From NCBI RefSeq assembly GCF_030700285.1, contig NZ_JAUYZJ010000006.1:149379-213378 (forward strand): a stretch of 64,000 nt of DNA, written 5' to 3'. The notes beneath the pieces were generated by a model. It ran no database searches. It saw only the letters and a program-made list of their open reading frames with translations, and was not told the origin of the DNA. Each line of letters starts with the position of its first letter. Within the stretch, counting starts at the first letter, position 1. The stretch is from Methylobacterium sp. NEAU K (lineage in GTDB: Bacteria; Pseudomonadota; Alphaproteobacteria; Rhizobiales; Beijerinckiaceae). The translations under genes were made by a program, and so were the position numbers. This document shows positions 8,234 to 17,354 of this stretch, in pieces.

Positions 8234-9166
8234 TCAATCCAGCGTTTTGCCCAACCGCCCGGCGAGATCCTGGATGAACTGGAAGGCGGTGCGGCCCGAG
8301 CGGGAGCCGCGGGTGGTGGCCCATTCCAGCGCCTGGGCGCGCAGCTGCTCCGGCGGAAGGTCGAGGCCGTAGCGGTCGGCATAGGCGCGGATCATCGCCA
8401 GGAACTCGTCCTGGCTGCATTTGTGGAAGCCGAGCCAGAGGCCGAACCGGTCGGAGAGCGAGACCTTCTCCTCCACCGCCTCGCCGGGGTTGATCGCGGT
8501 CGAGCGCTCGTTCTCGACCATCTCGCGGGCGAGGAGGTGCCGGCGGTTGGAGGTGGCGTAGAACAGGACGTTGCCCGGCCGGCCCTCGATGCCGCCGTCG
8601 AGCGCGGTCTTGAGCGACTTGTACGAGGTGTCGTCGGCGTCGAAGGAGAGGTCGTCGCAATAGACCAGCCAGCGATGCGGGTCTGGGCGCAGGACCGCCA
8701 TCAGGTCGGGCAGGGCCTCGATGTCCTCGCGGTGGATCTCGACGAGCTTCATCGGCAGGGCGCCGCCGGGCCGGCGGGCGTTTATCTCTGCATGGGCGGC
8801 CTTGACCAGCGAGGACTTGCCCATGCCCCGGGCGCCCCACAGCAGCGCGTTGTTTGCCGGGAGGCCACGGGCGAAGCGCTCGGTGTTCTCGATGAGGATG
8901 TCGCGAGCCCGGTCGATGCCGGTGAGCAGGCCCATCTCCACCCGCGCCACCTGCGGCACCGGGCTCAGTCGCCGCTCGGGTCCCCACAGGAACGCGTCGG
9001 CCGCGTCCGGGTCGAAGGCCGGCGGGGCCAGAGGGGCCGCCCGCTCCAGCGCGGTGGCGATGCGCTCCAGGAGCGGCATCAGGGTCTCGAGGCTCGTCAT
9101 CGGATCGGGGGTTCGCTTCCGGGTCGATCGAGCCATCGTCCTACGGCGTTCGCCCGCGGAAATCAT
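8234..9166 (-). CDS. DUF815 family P-loop ATPase
   Basis: 310 residues. A helical N-terminal part leads into the ATPase core: LLWGARGMGKSSLVKAAHAE (Walker A), then LVYCDDLSFD (Walker B), LFYATSNRRHL (sensor 1) and DRFGLWLGFHKCSQDEFL. This arrangement is that of the DUF815 AAA+-like family, common in Proteobacteria but of uncertain role. It faces dut across 66 bp. Several in-frame Met codons near the N-terminus make the start uncertain: ATG 9166 has GGAGG very close upstream, and the Met at residue 11 is an alternative. Confidence 0.88.
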   Translation of the reverse strand: MISAGERRRTMARSTRKRTPDPMTSLETLMPLLERIATALERAAPLAPPAFDPDAADAFLWGPERRLSPVPQVARVEMGLLTGIDRARDILIENTERFARGLPANNALLWGARGMGKSSLVKAAHAEINARRPGGALPMKLVEIHREDIEALPDLMAVLRPDPHRWLVYCDDLSFDADDTSYKSLKTALDGGIEGRPGNVLFYATSNRRHLLAREMVENERSTAINPGEAVEEKVSLSDRFGLWLGFHKCSQDEFLAMIRAYADRYGLDLPPEQLRAQALEWATTRGSRSGRTAFQFIQDLAGRLGKTLD

Positions 9167-9270
9167 CCGCCTCCGTTGACGAGGTCCCGAGCGCTGAACG
9201 CGCTCCGGGATCGGGCGTTTGATCTTCCGCGAGGACGAGCCGGATCGGCCGACACAAGGGGAGGGCGTCG

Positions 9271-9726
9271 ATGGACGCGGGATCGACGATCCGCATCAGG
9301 CAAGTCGGGAACGGAGCCGGCGCCTACGTGTTCGCGGTGGATTTCGGCGGAGCGCGGCCCGAGCTCATGACCGACGAGGCGCTCCCGATCGGCGGCGACA
9401 CCGGGCCGGTCCCCGAGCAGCTTTTGATCTCCGGGGTGGCGAACTGCCTCTGTGCTAGCCTGGTCTTCGCCCTCGGAAAATTCCGGCAGGACGCGCAGGG
9501 CGTCGAGGCCGAGGCGACCTGCCAAGTGGAGCGAAACCCGGAAGGGCGCCTGCGGATCACCGGAATCGACGTGCGCATCCGCCTCGGCGCGGCGGCGGCC
9601 GAGATGCCCCGGATCGACCGGGTTCTAGAGCAGTTCGAGCGGTTCTGCACGGTCTCGGAGAGCGTCAAGGCCGGGATCCCGGTCTCCGTCTCGTTGGCGG
9701 ATGGCTGCGGCACGCGCTTGAAATGA
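9271..9726 (+). CDS. OsmC family protein
   Basis: 151 residues, the usual size. OsmC/Ohr proteins use two cysteines to reduce organic hydroperoxides. Here GVANCLCASLVFALGKFRQ carries the first (with an additional Cys two residues later), and EQFERFCTVSESVKAGIPV carries the second, resolving Cys. The central beta strands (EAEATCQVERNPEGRLRITG) fit the fold. GGGAGG lies six bases before the ATG. It belongs to the broader OsmC class rather than clearly to Ohr. It probably acts in the cytoplasm against peroxide stress. Confidence 0.9.
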   Translation: MDAGSTIRIRQVGNGAGAYVFAVDFGGARPELMTDEALPIGGDTGPVPEQLLISGVANCLCASLVFALGKFRQDAQGVEAEATCQVERNPEGRLRITGIDVRIRLGAAAAEMPRIDRVLEQFERFCTVSESVKAGIPVSVSLADGCGTRLK

Positions 9727-9796
9727 CCCGCGCCGGGAAAGATCGGCGGCCCGGCGCATTCTCTGCACGCGCACCCGCCACCGGATCGAGGTTCCC

Positions 9797-10162
9797 ATGC
9801 CCCCTGACGAACGCGATCACGCCCGTGAGCCGGGCGCTCTGGCCCGCCTCTTCAACCGGCGGGCCAATGCCGGCGATGTCGAGGGGCTGGTGGCCCTCTA
9901 CGAACCGGAGGCCGTGCTGGCGGCCGGGCGGGTCGTCGCCACCGGGCATGAGGAGATCCGGGCCTTCTACGCGAAGCTTCTGGCGCGCAAGTCGGACTTT
10001 CCCGCTGCCGAGGCGCTTCCGCCCCTGCGCAGCGGCCCGCTCGCCCTGACCTTCGCGCGGCTGCCCGACGGCACGCTCTCGGTCGAGGTCGCCCGCGAGC
10101 AGCCGGACGGGACATGGCTCTGGGCGATCGACCAGTTGAAGATCGCGCCCCCGAAGGACTGA
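9797..10162 (+). CDS. NTF2-like (SnoaL/DUF4440) protein
   Basis: 121 residues. The order of elements fits the cone-shaped NTF2-like fold: an N-terminal helix ([21 protein letters not shown]), [28 protein letters not shown], then curved strands ending [13 protein letters not shown]. In DUF4440-type members the cavity often binds small ligands, but catalytic residues are not predictable. GAGG lies five bases before the ATG. It sits between osmC and serS on the same strand with short gaps, so co-transcription is possible. Confidence 0.8.
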   Translation: MPPDERDHAREPGALARLFNRRANAGDVEGLVALYEPEAVLAAGRVVATGHEEIRAFYAKLLARKSDFPAAEALPPLRSGPLALTFARLPDGTLSVEVAREQPDGTWLWAIDQLKIAPPKD

Positions 10163-10259
10163 CGGTGCGCCCGCGCGCCCCCGCGCTTGTCCCTCCCGAC
10201 GCGATGCGGCAAAGCGGATGGCGCTCCGACGCCGCGCACCTACGACCAGAGCCGATTCG

Positions 10260-11675
10260 ATGCACGACATCCGCGCCATCCGGGACAACCCGGACGCCTT
10301 CGACCGCGACCTCGCCCGCCGGGGCCTCGCGCCGCTCGCGGCCGATCTGATCGCCCTCGACGAGGCGCGCAAATCCGCGGTCTCGGCGGCGCAGGCGAAC
10401 CAGGAACGGCGCAACGCGCTGGCCAAGGAGATCGGCGGCGCCAAGAAGGCGAAGGACGAGGCCCGCGCGAGCGCGCTGATGGAAGAGGTCGCGGCGCTCA
10501 AGGGCGCTGAGCCGGGCCTGAAGAAGGCCCAGGATGAGGCCGACCGGGCGCTCGCCGACAGGCTGGCGTCGATCCCGAACCGGCCCAAGCCCGACGTGCC
10601 GGAGGGCGCCGACGAGCACGGCAACGTCCTCTACCGCAGCCACGCCTCGACCCGCGATCGGCTCGCCGAGGGCCGCGAGCATTTCGAACTCGGCGAGGCC
10701 ACCGGACTGATGGATTTCGAGGCCGCGGCCAAGCTTTCAGGCTCGCGCTTCGTGGTTCTGAAGGGCCAGCTCGCCCGGCTGGAACGGGCGCTCGGCCAGT
10801 TCATGCTCGACCTGCACACGCAGGAGCACGGGTATCTGGAGGTCGCGCCACCCGTTCTGGTGCGCGACGCGGCGATGTTCGGCACCGCGCAGCTGCCGAA
10901 ATTTGCCGATGACCAGTTTTTCTCCTCGAACATCCAGAGCCGAGCCGAGATGCTGCACGAGGCCCTGGCGCACGCCGGAGCGGCCGAAACGGCAGCCTTC
11001 CGCGAGGGCGCGCTGGGGCTCACCGATGTGGTCGACCGAGCGATCGAGGCGGCTCCGACGCGCGAGGATTTCTGGCTCATCCCCACCGCCGAGGTGCCGC
11101 TCACCAACCTCGTGCGCGAGTCGATCCTCCGCGAGGAAGAGCTGCCCCTGCGCTTCACCGCGCTTACGCCCTGTTTCCGCGCCGAAGCCGGGGCGGCGGG
11201 GCGGGACACCCGCGGCATGCTGCGCCAGCACCAGTTCAACAAGGTCGAGCTGGTCTCGATCACGACGCCGGAGGACTCCGCCAACGAGCACGAGCGGATG
11301 CTCACCTGTGCGGAAGCGGTCCTGAAAAAACTCGATCTGCCCTACCGGGTGATGACGCTGTGCACCGGCGACATGGGTTTCGCCTCCCAGAAGACCTACG
11401 ACATCGAGGTCTGGGTGCCAGGCCAGCGCACCAACCGGGAGATCTCGTCGTGTTCCGTCTGCGGCGAGTTCCAGGCGCGCCGCATGAACGCGCGTTACCG
11501 CGGCAAGGATGGCAAGCCGGCCTACGTCCACACCCTTAACGGCTCTGGGGTCGCGGTCGGCCGCGCGCTCATCGCCGTGATGGAGAACTACCAGAACCCG
11601 GACGGGAGCATCACGATCCCGTCGGTGCTCCACCCCTACATGGGCGGGCTCAACCGGATCGAAGGGGCCCGCTGA
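10260..11675 (+). CDS. serS: Seryl-tRNA synthetase
   Basis: 471 residues from the ATG at 10260, giving the standard N-terminus [20 protein letters not shown]. Residues about 25-110 form the charged antiparallel coiled-coil arm that contacts tRNA-Ser. The class II core follows: motif 2 region with TAEVPLTN and [20 protein letters not shown], and motif 3 with [20 protein letters not shown]. It charges tRNA-Ser with serine, and also supplies Ser-tRNA-Sec where selenocysteine is used. The stop shares one base with the surE start, a coupling usual in alphaproteobacteria. Confidence 0.97.
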   Translation: MHDIRAIRDNPDAFDRDLARRGLAPLAADLIALDEARKSAVSAAQANQERRNALAKEIGGAKKAKDEARASALMEEVAALKGAEPGLKKAQDEADRALADRLASIPNRPKPDVPEGADEHGNVLYRSHASTRDRLAEGREHFELGEATGLMDFEAAAKLSGSRFVVLKGQLARLERALGQFMLDLHTQEHGYLEVAPPVLVRDAAMFGTAQLPKFADDQFFSSNIQSRAEMLHEALAHAGAAETAAFREGALGLTDVVDRAIEAAPTREDFWLIPTAEVPLTNLVRESILREEELPLRFTALTPCFRAEAGAAGRDTRGMLRQHQFNKVELVSITTPEDSANEHERMLTCAEAVLKKLDLPYRVMTLCTGDMGFASQKTYDIEVWVPGQRTNREISSCSVCGEFQARRMNARYRGKDGKPAYVHTLNGSGVAVGRALIAVMENYQNPDGSITIPSVLHPYMGGLNRIEGAR

Positions 11676-12439
11676 TGCGCATTCTTGTCACCAACGACGA
11701 CGGCATCCACGCACCGGGGCTCGCCACCCTTGAGGAGATCGCCAGGGAGCTGTCCGACGATGTCTGGGTGGTGGCCCCCGAGAGCGACCAGTCCGGCGTG
11801 TCGCACTCGCTCTCCCTCAACGACCCGCTGCGCCTGCGGCAGGTGTCGGAGAAGCGCTTCGCCGTGAAGGGGACGCCGTCCGACTGCGTGATCCTGGGCG
11901 TGCGCCACATCCTGGGCGAGCACGGGCCGGACCTCGTCCTGTCGGGGGTCAACCGCGGCCAGAACGTCGCCGAGGACGTCACCTATTCCGGCACGATCGC
12001 GGCCGCCATGGAGGGCACGATCCTGGGGATTCGCTCCATCGCGATGAGCCAGGCCTACGGGGCAGGCGGGCGCGGCAATCTCAAATGGGATTGCGCCCGC
12101 GAGCATGGGCCGAAGGTGGTCCGGAAGATCCTAGAGACCGGGATCGAGCCGGGCATCCTGGTCAACGTGAATTTCCCGGATTGCGAGCCCGACGCCGTTC
12201 AGGGCGTCGCCGTGGCGGCGCAGGGCTTCCGCAATCAGGCGCTGCTGTCGATCGACGCCCGGGTGGACGGGCGCGGCAACCCGTATTTCTGGCTGGCCTT
12301 CGCCAAGGCCCGGTTCGAGCCAGGCCACGGCTCGGACCTGAAGGCCATCGCGGAGAAGCGGATCTCGGTGACGCCGCTCCGCCTCGACCTCACGGACGAG
12401 CCGACGCTGACGCGCTTCGCGCAGGCTTTCGCCGAGTGA
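11675..12439 (+). CDS. surE: 5'/3'-nucleotidase SurE
   Basis: 254 residues. The metal-binding start [16 protein letters not shown] contains the paired aspartates, and DLVLSGVNRGQNVAEDVTYS carries the conserved Asn and Gly residues of the SurE active site. DQSGVSHSLSLN and KGTPSDCV are also family signatures. SurE removes phosphate from nucleoside monophosphates and short polyphosphates, and is linked to stationary-phase survival. It overlaps serS by one base and pcm by four, so the three genes form one translation-coupled unit. Confidence 0.97.
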   Translation: MRILVTNDDGIHAPGLATLEEIARELSDDVWVVAPESDQSGVSHSLSLNDPLRLRQVSEKRFAVKGTPSDCVILGVRHILGEHGPDLVLSGVNRGQNVAEDVTYSGTIAAAMEGTILGIRSIAMSQAYGAGGRGNLKWDCAREHGPKVVRKILETGIEPGILVNVNFPDCEPDAVQGVAVAAQGFRNQALLSIDARVDGRGNPYFWLAFAKARFEPGHGSDLKAIAEKRISVTPLRLDLTDEPTLTRFAQAFAE

Positions 12440-13083
12440 TCGACCTGGGCAGCCTTGAGGAGGCTGCCGGCAACGCCGCCTTCGTCATGGCGCTCCGGGG
12501 CCGGGGCCTCCGGGACACCGCGATCCTGCGGGCGATGGAGCAGGTGCCGCGGGAGCAGTTCGCGCCCGCGGCCCACCGTGCCCAAGCCCGGCGGGACATC
12601 GCTCTGCCGCTGCCCTGCGGCGCCTCGATGACGGCGCCATCGACAGTGGCACAGATGCTGGCGCTCCTGCGCGTCGAACCGGGCCACCGCATTCTGGAGA
12701 TTGGCACGGGCTCGGGCTACGTCACGGCGCTCCTGGCCAAGCTCGGGGCCGGCGCGGTTCTGAGCCTGGAGCGCTACGCGACGCTCGCCGAGGACGCCGC
12801 CGCGCGGCTGGTCCCACATTCCGAGGTGCGGGTGGTCCAGGCGGACGGGCTCGCACCAGACCTGCCGGACGGCGGCTTTGACCGGATCCTGGTGCACGGC
12901 AGCGTGGACGCGATCCCACCGCACTGGCGCGCGGCGCTCGAGCCTGGGGGCCGCCTGGTGCTGGGGATCATTCTGGACGGCGGCTGCCGGATCGCCGCTG
13001 TGGCGGAGCCGGACGCTGCGCCGGAGCCGGGGGCACCGACCCGGCTCGCGGCGCTGGTGCCGGGGCTGGCGCGGGTGCTCTGA
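12436..13083 (+). CDS. pcm: Protein-L-isoaspartate O-methyltransferase
   Basis: 215 residues from a GTG at 12436 overlapping the surE stop. The upstream part of the frame lies inside surE and is not protein-like. The SAM-binding motif I is EIGTGSGYVTALLAKLGAGA. Before it comes the family-specific REQFAPAAHRAQARRDIALP and GASMTAPSTVAQMLALL, which bind the isoaspartyl substrate. It repairs deamidated Asn and isomerised Asp in ageing proteins. The C-terminus (PEPGAPTRLAALVPGLARVL) is the final strand. Pairing with surE is the classical arrangement. After it comes a long non-coding stretch. Confidence 0.94.
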   Translation: MIDLGSLEEAAGNAAFVMALRGRGLRDTAILRAMEQVPREQFAPAAHRAQARRDIALPLPCGASMTAPSTVAQMLALLRVEPGHRILEIGTGSGYVTALLAKLGAGAVLSLERYATLAEDAAARLVPHSEVRVVQADGLAPDLPDGGFDRILVHGSVDAIPPHWRAALEPGGRLVLGIILDGGCRIAAVAEPDAAPEPGAPTRLAALVPGLARVL

Positions 13084-13673
13084 CGTGACGTGGACCTGCT
13101 TCGCTTCAGTGAGGAGCGGTCTGGTCGGCGATGCGCGTCTGGACGTGGACGGGGCTGACGAAGCCGCGCGCGGAGTGGCGCCGCCGGAAGAGCATGTCGG
13201 CCGTATGCCGGAAGCGTCGGGGCTTCCGGGCTTCGAGCCGTTCTCTCGCACGCCGCGCCACGCGTCGCCGCCCCGCCTCGAGGCCCTGCTCGCGCAACTG
13301 GTGCGTCACGCACGCTCTGCCGCAGGTCTGGTGCGGCAGCGCGCAGGCCGAGCGAACATCGGCGGGCGATCCTCGCGCCGGGGACGAGGGGCGGGGCGGT
13401 GCTTTCAGGCGCAGTCGCCGCTCGGACGACACATCGCATTAGGCATATTGCCCTAATGACACCCCGTCGTACTGCCTTGGAAATCATATGAGGCCAAGCA
13501 TATCCGTATGTATATACAATAAGTTAGCCTGCAGCTTAGGTCGCCAAACTATGCCAACGTAGAAGCGTAGTGGACACCGAACCCTGACCTTCGGAGCCGT
13601 CCCTTCGCTTTCTCGACCTGCCCTTGCCGTGCTCGACCGCACGGCATCCACGCACCTTGTGCGCGGACCCTCC
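13084..13673. other. No confident gene; AT-rich patch and possible mobile-element debris
   Basis: About 590 bp. A plus-strand frame (13131-13442, 103 codons) is very Arg-rich, with no domain and no ribosome-binding site, and I do not call it. Around 13490-13560 the sequence becomes AT-rich. The stretch after 13565 (GTGGACACCGAACCCTGACC) looks like the end of some mobile element, but I found no partner repeat within the window. Confidence 0.35.
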
Positions 13674-13854
13674 TGGTCGTGTCCCTGGTGGTGGTGTAGC
13701 TCGCCGGTAGCGAGGAAGCCCGTCCGCGAGCTCTCCACAGCGCTGTAGCGGGCGGGCTTCCTCGCGGGGTGGTCATCGGCGGTTGCCGGGTAGGTTCGGG
13801 TTGCGACAGCCAGCCCCGAACCGAGAGCCCCCCGATGACCGACGAGATGATGGC
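13674..13854 (+). mobile_element. IS256-type element, 5' end fragment
   Basis: This 181-bp stretch matches, in inverted orientation, the end of the IS256-like relic at 37808-38722. It starts with the terminal repeat GGTCGTGTCCCTGGTGGTGG. Next comes a long inverted repeat (GCGAGGAAGCCCG ... CGGGCTTCCTCGC), then the transposase start at 13835 (MTDEMMA). Similarity stops abruptly around 13854, so only the end and the first seven or so codons survive. The frame runs on into unrelated sequence. Confidence 0.75.
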
Positions 13855-14118
13855 CCCGCATTGGGCGTCCGTCGATTCGGAGCCGGGTTCGATCCCAATC
13901 ATTCTACCGAGATCCGGAGGAAGGAAATAGCAGGTCTTCGATTGCCGAAGTGGCAATCCACAGGGGGTGCTAGGCGAAAAGGCAATAACAAATATTATAT
14001 TTACCGCTCAAATTTACAATCAATTCTTCATGCGAAAGAGGACATTGATCCAGCGCAATGTGATCGCTCGGGCAATCCCGTGAACTCGCCCAGCTTGGGG
14101 GAGAATGGGATTTCTGCA

Positions 14119-15300
14119 ATGGCCAATCGCCTTGCTCACGCGCTCGACGGTCCTTGTGATTTCCTCGATTCCTTGCAGCCACAGGATGCCGACCAGCCCC
14201 CCTCCGCCGACAGCGTCCATGGCGTCGTCACGAGCGCAACCTGTGCCGTTCTCTCAGAGCTCGGCGCAGATCCCGTTCGCCTCCTGCGCGAGGCAGGTTG
14301 TGATCCGTGGGCGTCCAGGGACGATGGCAGGCCGATCCCGAATGCCGCTCTCGGCCGATTGCTTCAACTGGGTGCGAGCCGCACGCAGTGCGGCCATCTC
14401 GGCCTGCTCGTGGGACAGCGCATCGCCCTCTCCAAGCTCGGGCCGAGCAACGTCCTGATCCGGAACGCGGAAACGGTCGGCGACGCGCTGCATGTGCTAG
14501 AGACCTGGCCCTGGGCGTGGACGTGCGGCTCCGCGGTCAGACTCTGCGTCGAGGCCGACTTGGCGCTGCTTCATTATTTTCCGTACGAGGCCGGCGCGAC
14601 GGCGGTCGGCCTCCAATCGGAGGGGGCGCTCGCCACCGTCGTCAATATCATCCGCGGGCTGTGCGGCGCTCACTGGTCCCCGTCGGAACTTCTGCTGCCG
14701 CGGGCGCCGCCGGACCACACGGGCCCCTATTGGCACTTCTTCCGCGCGCCCGTCCGGTTCGACCAGGAATGGGCGGCCATCGCCTTCTCGTCACGCCTTC
14801 TGGAGCAGCCGATCGCGGGTGCAGATCGAGCGGCCCACCGGACGGCGGAACACCGCATCCGACAGTTCGGGGCAGCAGTTCCGCTCCAGATGTCGCAGCA
14901 GCTGCGGCGGCTGCTGCGCGAGGAGTTCTTCCAGAACCCGTGGTCCGGCAATGCCGTCGCGCGTCACCTGGCGGTTCATCGGCGCACCCTCAGCCGCCGC
15001 CTGAGGACCGAAGGCACGAGCTTCCGATCGGTTGCCACGCAGATCCGGTTCGAGAGGGCGAAACAGCTCCTGGCCGATACCAACATGACGTTGGCGCATA
15101 TCTCAGCCTGTCTGGGCTTCTCCGAGGCGGCCGCCTTCACGCACGCGTTCCGACGCTGGTCCGGCACAACGCCCAGCATCTGGCGGCACGCGAGCCGGCA
15201 TCCGGAAACGGCAGCCGATCCGACGCGGCCTATTCCCCTCCCTCATCGTGAACGGGATGAACGGGCCAGCCTTTCAGACCATGTCTGGGATGCATTCTAA
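14119..15300 (+). CDS. AraC family transcriptional regulator (OruR/ArgR-type)
   Basis: 393 residues from ATG 14119. The N-terminal two-thirds fit the arabinose-binding-like domain found in OruR-type AraC regulators: DPVRLLREAGCDPWASRDDG, LGLLVGQRIALSKLGP, and HWSPSELLLPRAPPDH. The C-terminal helix-turn-helix pair is clear: NAVARHLAVHRRTLSRRLRT, then FERAKQLLADTNMTLAHISA and CLGFSEAAAFTHAFRRWSGT. It should bind DNA and respond to a small molecule. The nearest gene downstream encodes a small secreted protein 110 bp away, a possible but unproven target. The open frame extends upstream into the IS256 fragment, which is not part of the gene. Confidence 0.88.
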   Translation: MANRLAHALDGPCDFLDSLQPQDADQPPSADSVHGVVTSATCAVLSELGADPVRLLREAGCDPWASRDDGRPIPNAALGRLLQLGASRTQCGHLGLLVGQRIALSKLGPSNVLIRNAETVGDALHVLETWPWAWTCGSAVRLCVEADLALLHYFPYEAGATAVGLQSEGALATVVNIIRGLCGAHWSPSELLLPRAPPDHTGPYWHFFRAPVRFDQEWAAIAFSSRLLEQPIAGADRAAHRTAEHRIRQFGAAVPLQMSQQLRRLLREEFFQNPWSGNAVARHLAVHRRTLSRRLRTEGTSFRSVATQIRFERAKQLLADTNMTLAHISACLGFSEAAAFTHAFRRWSGTTPSIWRHASRHPETAADPTRPIPLPHRERDERASLSDHVWDAF

Positions 15301-15410
15301 CGGACACCGTACCACAGTCATTTTATAAATCTAAGGCCCGATATCGGCGCGCGGATCCAATAAAAATCGCTGAATTATATCATCTCAAGAGTCGTATTTA
15401 GGAGCACCCG

Positions 15411-15764
15411 ATGAAAACGACGCGGTTGATCTCGCTCGTGGCCCTCACGCTGACTGTCTTGCTGGGATTGAGTTCTCTCGACTCGGGCGGGCTCGGCATC
15501 GCGCCTGCTCAAGCCGCCGGCGGGTGTGGGCCCGGCTTTCATCGGGGCCCCTATGGCGCCTGCCGACCGAACGTTTACGGCGCACCGGGATATTACGGAT
15601 ACCGGGGCGGCGGGGTCTACGGATACCGTGGCGGCCCCCGTTACGGGTACCGGGGCGGGGCCGTCTATCGGGGTGGGCGCGTGTATCGGGGCGGCCGGGC
15701 CGTCTACGGGGGCCGCGTCGGCGGGTACCGGGGCGGGTTCCGGCGGGGCGGCTTCCGCCGCTGA
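15411..15764 (+). CDS. GCG-CRPN secreted Gly/Tyr/Arg-rich protein
   Basis: 117 residues. A signal peptide (MKTTRLISLVALTLTVLLGL, cleavage near AQA) is followed by GGCGPGFHRGPYGACRPN, the Cys-containing GCG-CRPN motif. The remainder is a low-complexity tail of G-Y-R and V-Y-R-G-G repeats. Proteins of this architecture are common in Methylobacterium and Bradyrhizobium, exported and of unknown function. AGGAG sits six bases before the ATG. A hairpin with a short T run follows the gene. Two similar proteins lie elsewhere in the window (46642-46965, and at 16404-16802 without the exact motif order). Confidence 0.85.
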   Translation: MKTTRLISLVALTLTVLLGLSSLDSGGLGIAPAQAAGGCGPGFHRGPYGACRPNVYGAPGYYGYRGGGVYGYRGGPRYGYRGGAVYRGGRVYRGGRAVYGGRVGGYRGGFRRGGFRR

Positions 15765-15805
15765 CCGCGTCGGCTGTCCGCCGCTCCGGGTGACCTGCGC
15801 GCGCG

Positions 15806-15836
15806 CCGTACCCGGGCGCCTCGCGGCCGGGTACGG
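15806..15836. terminator. Hairpin between converging genes
   Basis: CCGTACCCGG and CCGGGTACGG form a perfect 10-bp stem with an 11-base loop, followed by TTTC on the plus strand. It lies 41 bp after the GCG-CRPN stop and 24 bp before the end of the opposing gene, so it can serve both. Confidence 0.6.
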
Positions 15837-15859
15837 TTTCGAGTCCTTGATGGCGCGCT

Positions 15860-16285
15860 CTAATAGGCGCGATAGACTGGCTGATGGGATGGGGCCGGGG
15901 GAGCGCCGTAGCGGACGGAAGCCGGGATCCTGACGGCGATCGGCGCATTCGGGTCGAACGGCAGAAGGGCGGCCCCGGCGGCGATGAAGCCCGCCAGCGC
16001 GCGGATATCGTCCGGTTGCCGCAGATCGCGCGAGATGCGGTCTGTCTCCCACTGGAGCCGCAGGTTGCAGGCCCGTGAGGGCAAGCCGCCGATGGGGGTG
16101 CAGGCGTCGTGGCGCGCGCAGGCGGCATCGAGCGCATCGACGGGCGGCCACGGGGCGTTGTTGCCGAGGCCGCAATAGTTGCCGTGGATCAGCGCCGCGG
16201 GCTGCTGCAGGCCGGACGCTTGCACGAGCGCCGCCGCGCTCAAGCAGGTTGCGAGAAGGAGCGGGGCGACGATTCGAAAGGTCAT
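15860..16285 (-). CDS. Secreted phospholipase A2-like protein
   Basis: 141 residues with a signal peptide (MTFRIVAPLLLATCLSAAAL, cleavage near VQA). The mature part contains HGNYCGLGNNAPWPPVDALD then AACARHDAC, matching the calcium-loop (Y-C-G-x-G) and catalytic (C-x2-H-D-x-C) patterns of secreted phospholipase A2. The His-Asp pair would be the catalytic dyad. Bacterial members of this small class are mostly uncharacterised. The remainder (RLQWETDRISRDLRQPDDIR) would give the second helix. Activity is inferred from motifs only. It lies between two Gly-rich secreted proteins. Confidence 0.7.
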   Translation of the reverse strand: MTFRIVAPLLLATCLSAAALVQASGLQQPAALIHGNYCGLGNNAPWPPVDALDAACARHDACTPIGGLPSRACNLRLQWETDRISRDLRQPDDIRALAGFIAAGAALLPFDPNAPIAVRIPASVRYGAPPAPSHQPVYRAY

Positions 16286-16403
16286 GGCGTTTCACCGAAC
16301 CCATTCTGAGGCCGGTCTGCCGAAACGGGCCGCTCGGGCCGCCAGCTCTGGCCGGATGATCGGGGGCCGGGGCCTCTCTCGCCTCGGCCCTGTCGCAAGG
16401 GCG

Positions 16404-16802
16404 TCAGTACGGACGGCAGACGCCCGCATAGGCATCGTAGTAGGCGTAGGGTCCGCAGCGGCCGTAGGTGGCGCCGCAGCCGGCGGCGGCTCCGACAGCA
16501 GCCGCGCCCAGGCTGTAGCCGTAGGGACGGACGCCGTATCCGTAGCGACCGTAGCGGCCATATCCGTACCCGTAACGGCCGACCCCACCGTAACGGCCGA
16601 CTGCGCCGTAACGGCCGCGATAGCCCCCTGCCACCGCCCCGCGATAGCCGCGGACCCCACCGACCCGGACGCCCTGGAAGCCGCCGGCGCGGACTCCGCC
16701 GCCTCGAAAGCCTCCTCCGCCGTGGAAGCCGCGCGCTTCGGCCGCCACACCGCTCATCATCAGGGCGGCACAGGCCACTGACGCAATCCGGAGAGTTCTC
16801 AT
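16404..16802 (-). CDS. Secreted Gly/Tyr/Arg-rich protein
   Basis: 132 residues from ATG 16802, chosen because a signal peptide begins there (MRTLRIASVACAALMMSGVA, cleavage after AEA). The body is low-complexity: FHGGGGFRGGGVRAGGF, then repeats of R-Y-G-x-V-G/G-R-Y-G-Y. It ends in a Cys-containing segment, AGCGATYGRCGPYAYYDAYA then GVCRPY. This resembles the GCG-CRPN proteins with the Cys module placed at the C-terminus instead of after the signal. No enzymatic residues. It reads in the same direction as the phospholipase-like gene, 118 bp upstream of it. Confidence 0.75.
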   Translation of the reverse strand: MRTLRIASVACAALMMSGVAAEARGFHGGGGFRGGGVRAGGFQGVRVGGVRGYRGAVAGGYRGRYGAVGRYGGVGRYGYGYGRYGRYGYGVRPYGYSLGAAAVGAAAGCGATYGRCGPYAYYDAYAGVCRPY

Positions 16803-17354
16803 GGGATGGTCTCCGCTCTGGCGGACGACCTGCCGAGGGGAGCCAGAGCCAGGCGCGAAGCTCTCTGGCCCCTCGGATACGATCGATTGCACGGTAACGC
16901 CGAGCTGTTGACGCCGCTTGATCCGCGAGGACGCGCCCCGGTGAACGGGCGCGGCAAACCTGTGCCGCTCCTGCGGCCGCGGGTCGTCTTGCCCGAGCAT
17001 CCGTACCCGAAACGGGGCCCGCAGATCTCCATCCTGCCCGCCGCTTCTGCACGGTGCCCGGGCCGCCCGGGCGTGGCCGATCCCCGGTTCGGCCGGTGTC
17101 TCGCCCGATCAAGCATGTGATCGCCGCGGACGCATACTACGTCCTTCGCTTCGGTGCGGTGATGCATGGGTAGATTGCTGACCTTGCATCGCCCGATCAG
17201 GGCGGGACCGATCCCGGCTTCACGGCGGTCGGCGCATTCCGCTCTTCCCCGCTTCCGGCAGAGCGCTGCCTCCGGTCAGGCCAAGGGTGCGCGAAGCGGT
17301 CTGGGCATTCGAGAGATGCCACGGTTGGAAATGATGCAGCGTGAGGAGATTGCC
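16803..17354. other. Intergenic region between divergent genes
   Basis: About 550 bp between the start of the Gly-rich gene (minus) and the DUF892 gene (plus). It should contain both promoters. Frames on either strand are Arg/Pro/Gly-rich without domains or ribosome-binding sites, and no RNA gene or strong hairpin was recognised. Confidence 0.4.

Noticed and set aside
13131..13442. 103-codon plus-strand frame after pcm
   Set aside because: Arg-rich, no ribosome-binding site and no recognisable domain; an antisense frame is equally open.
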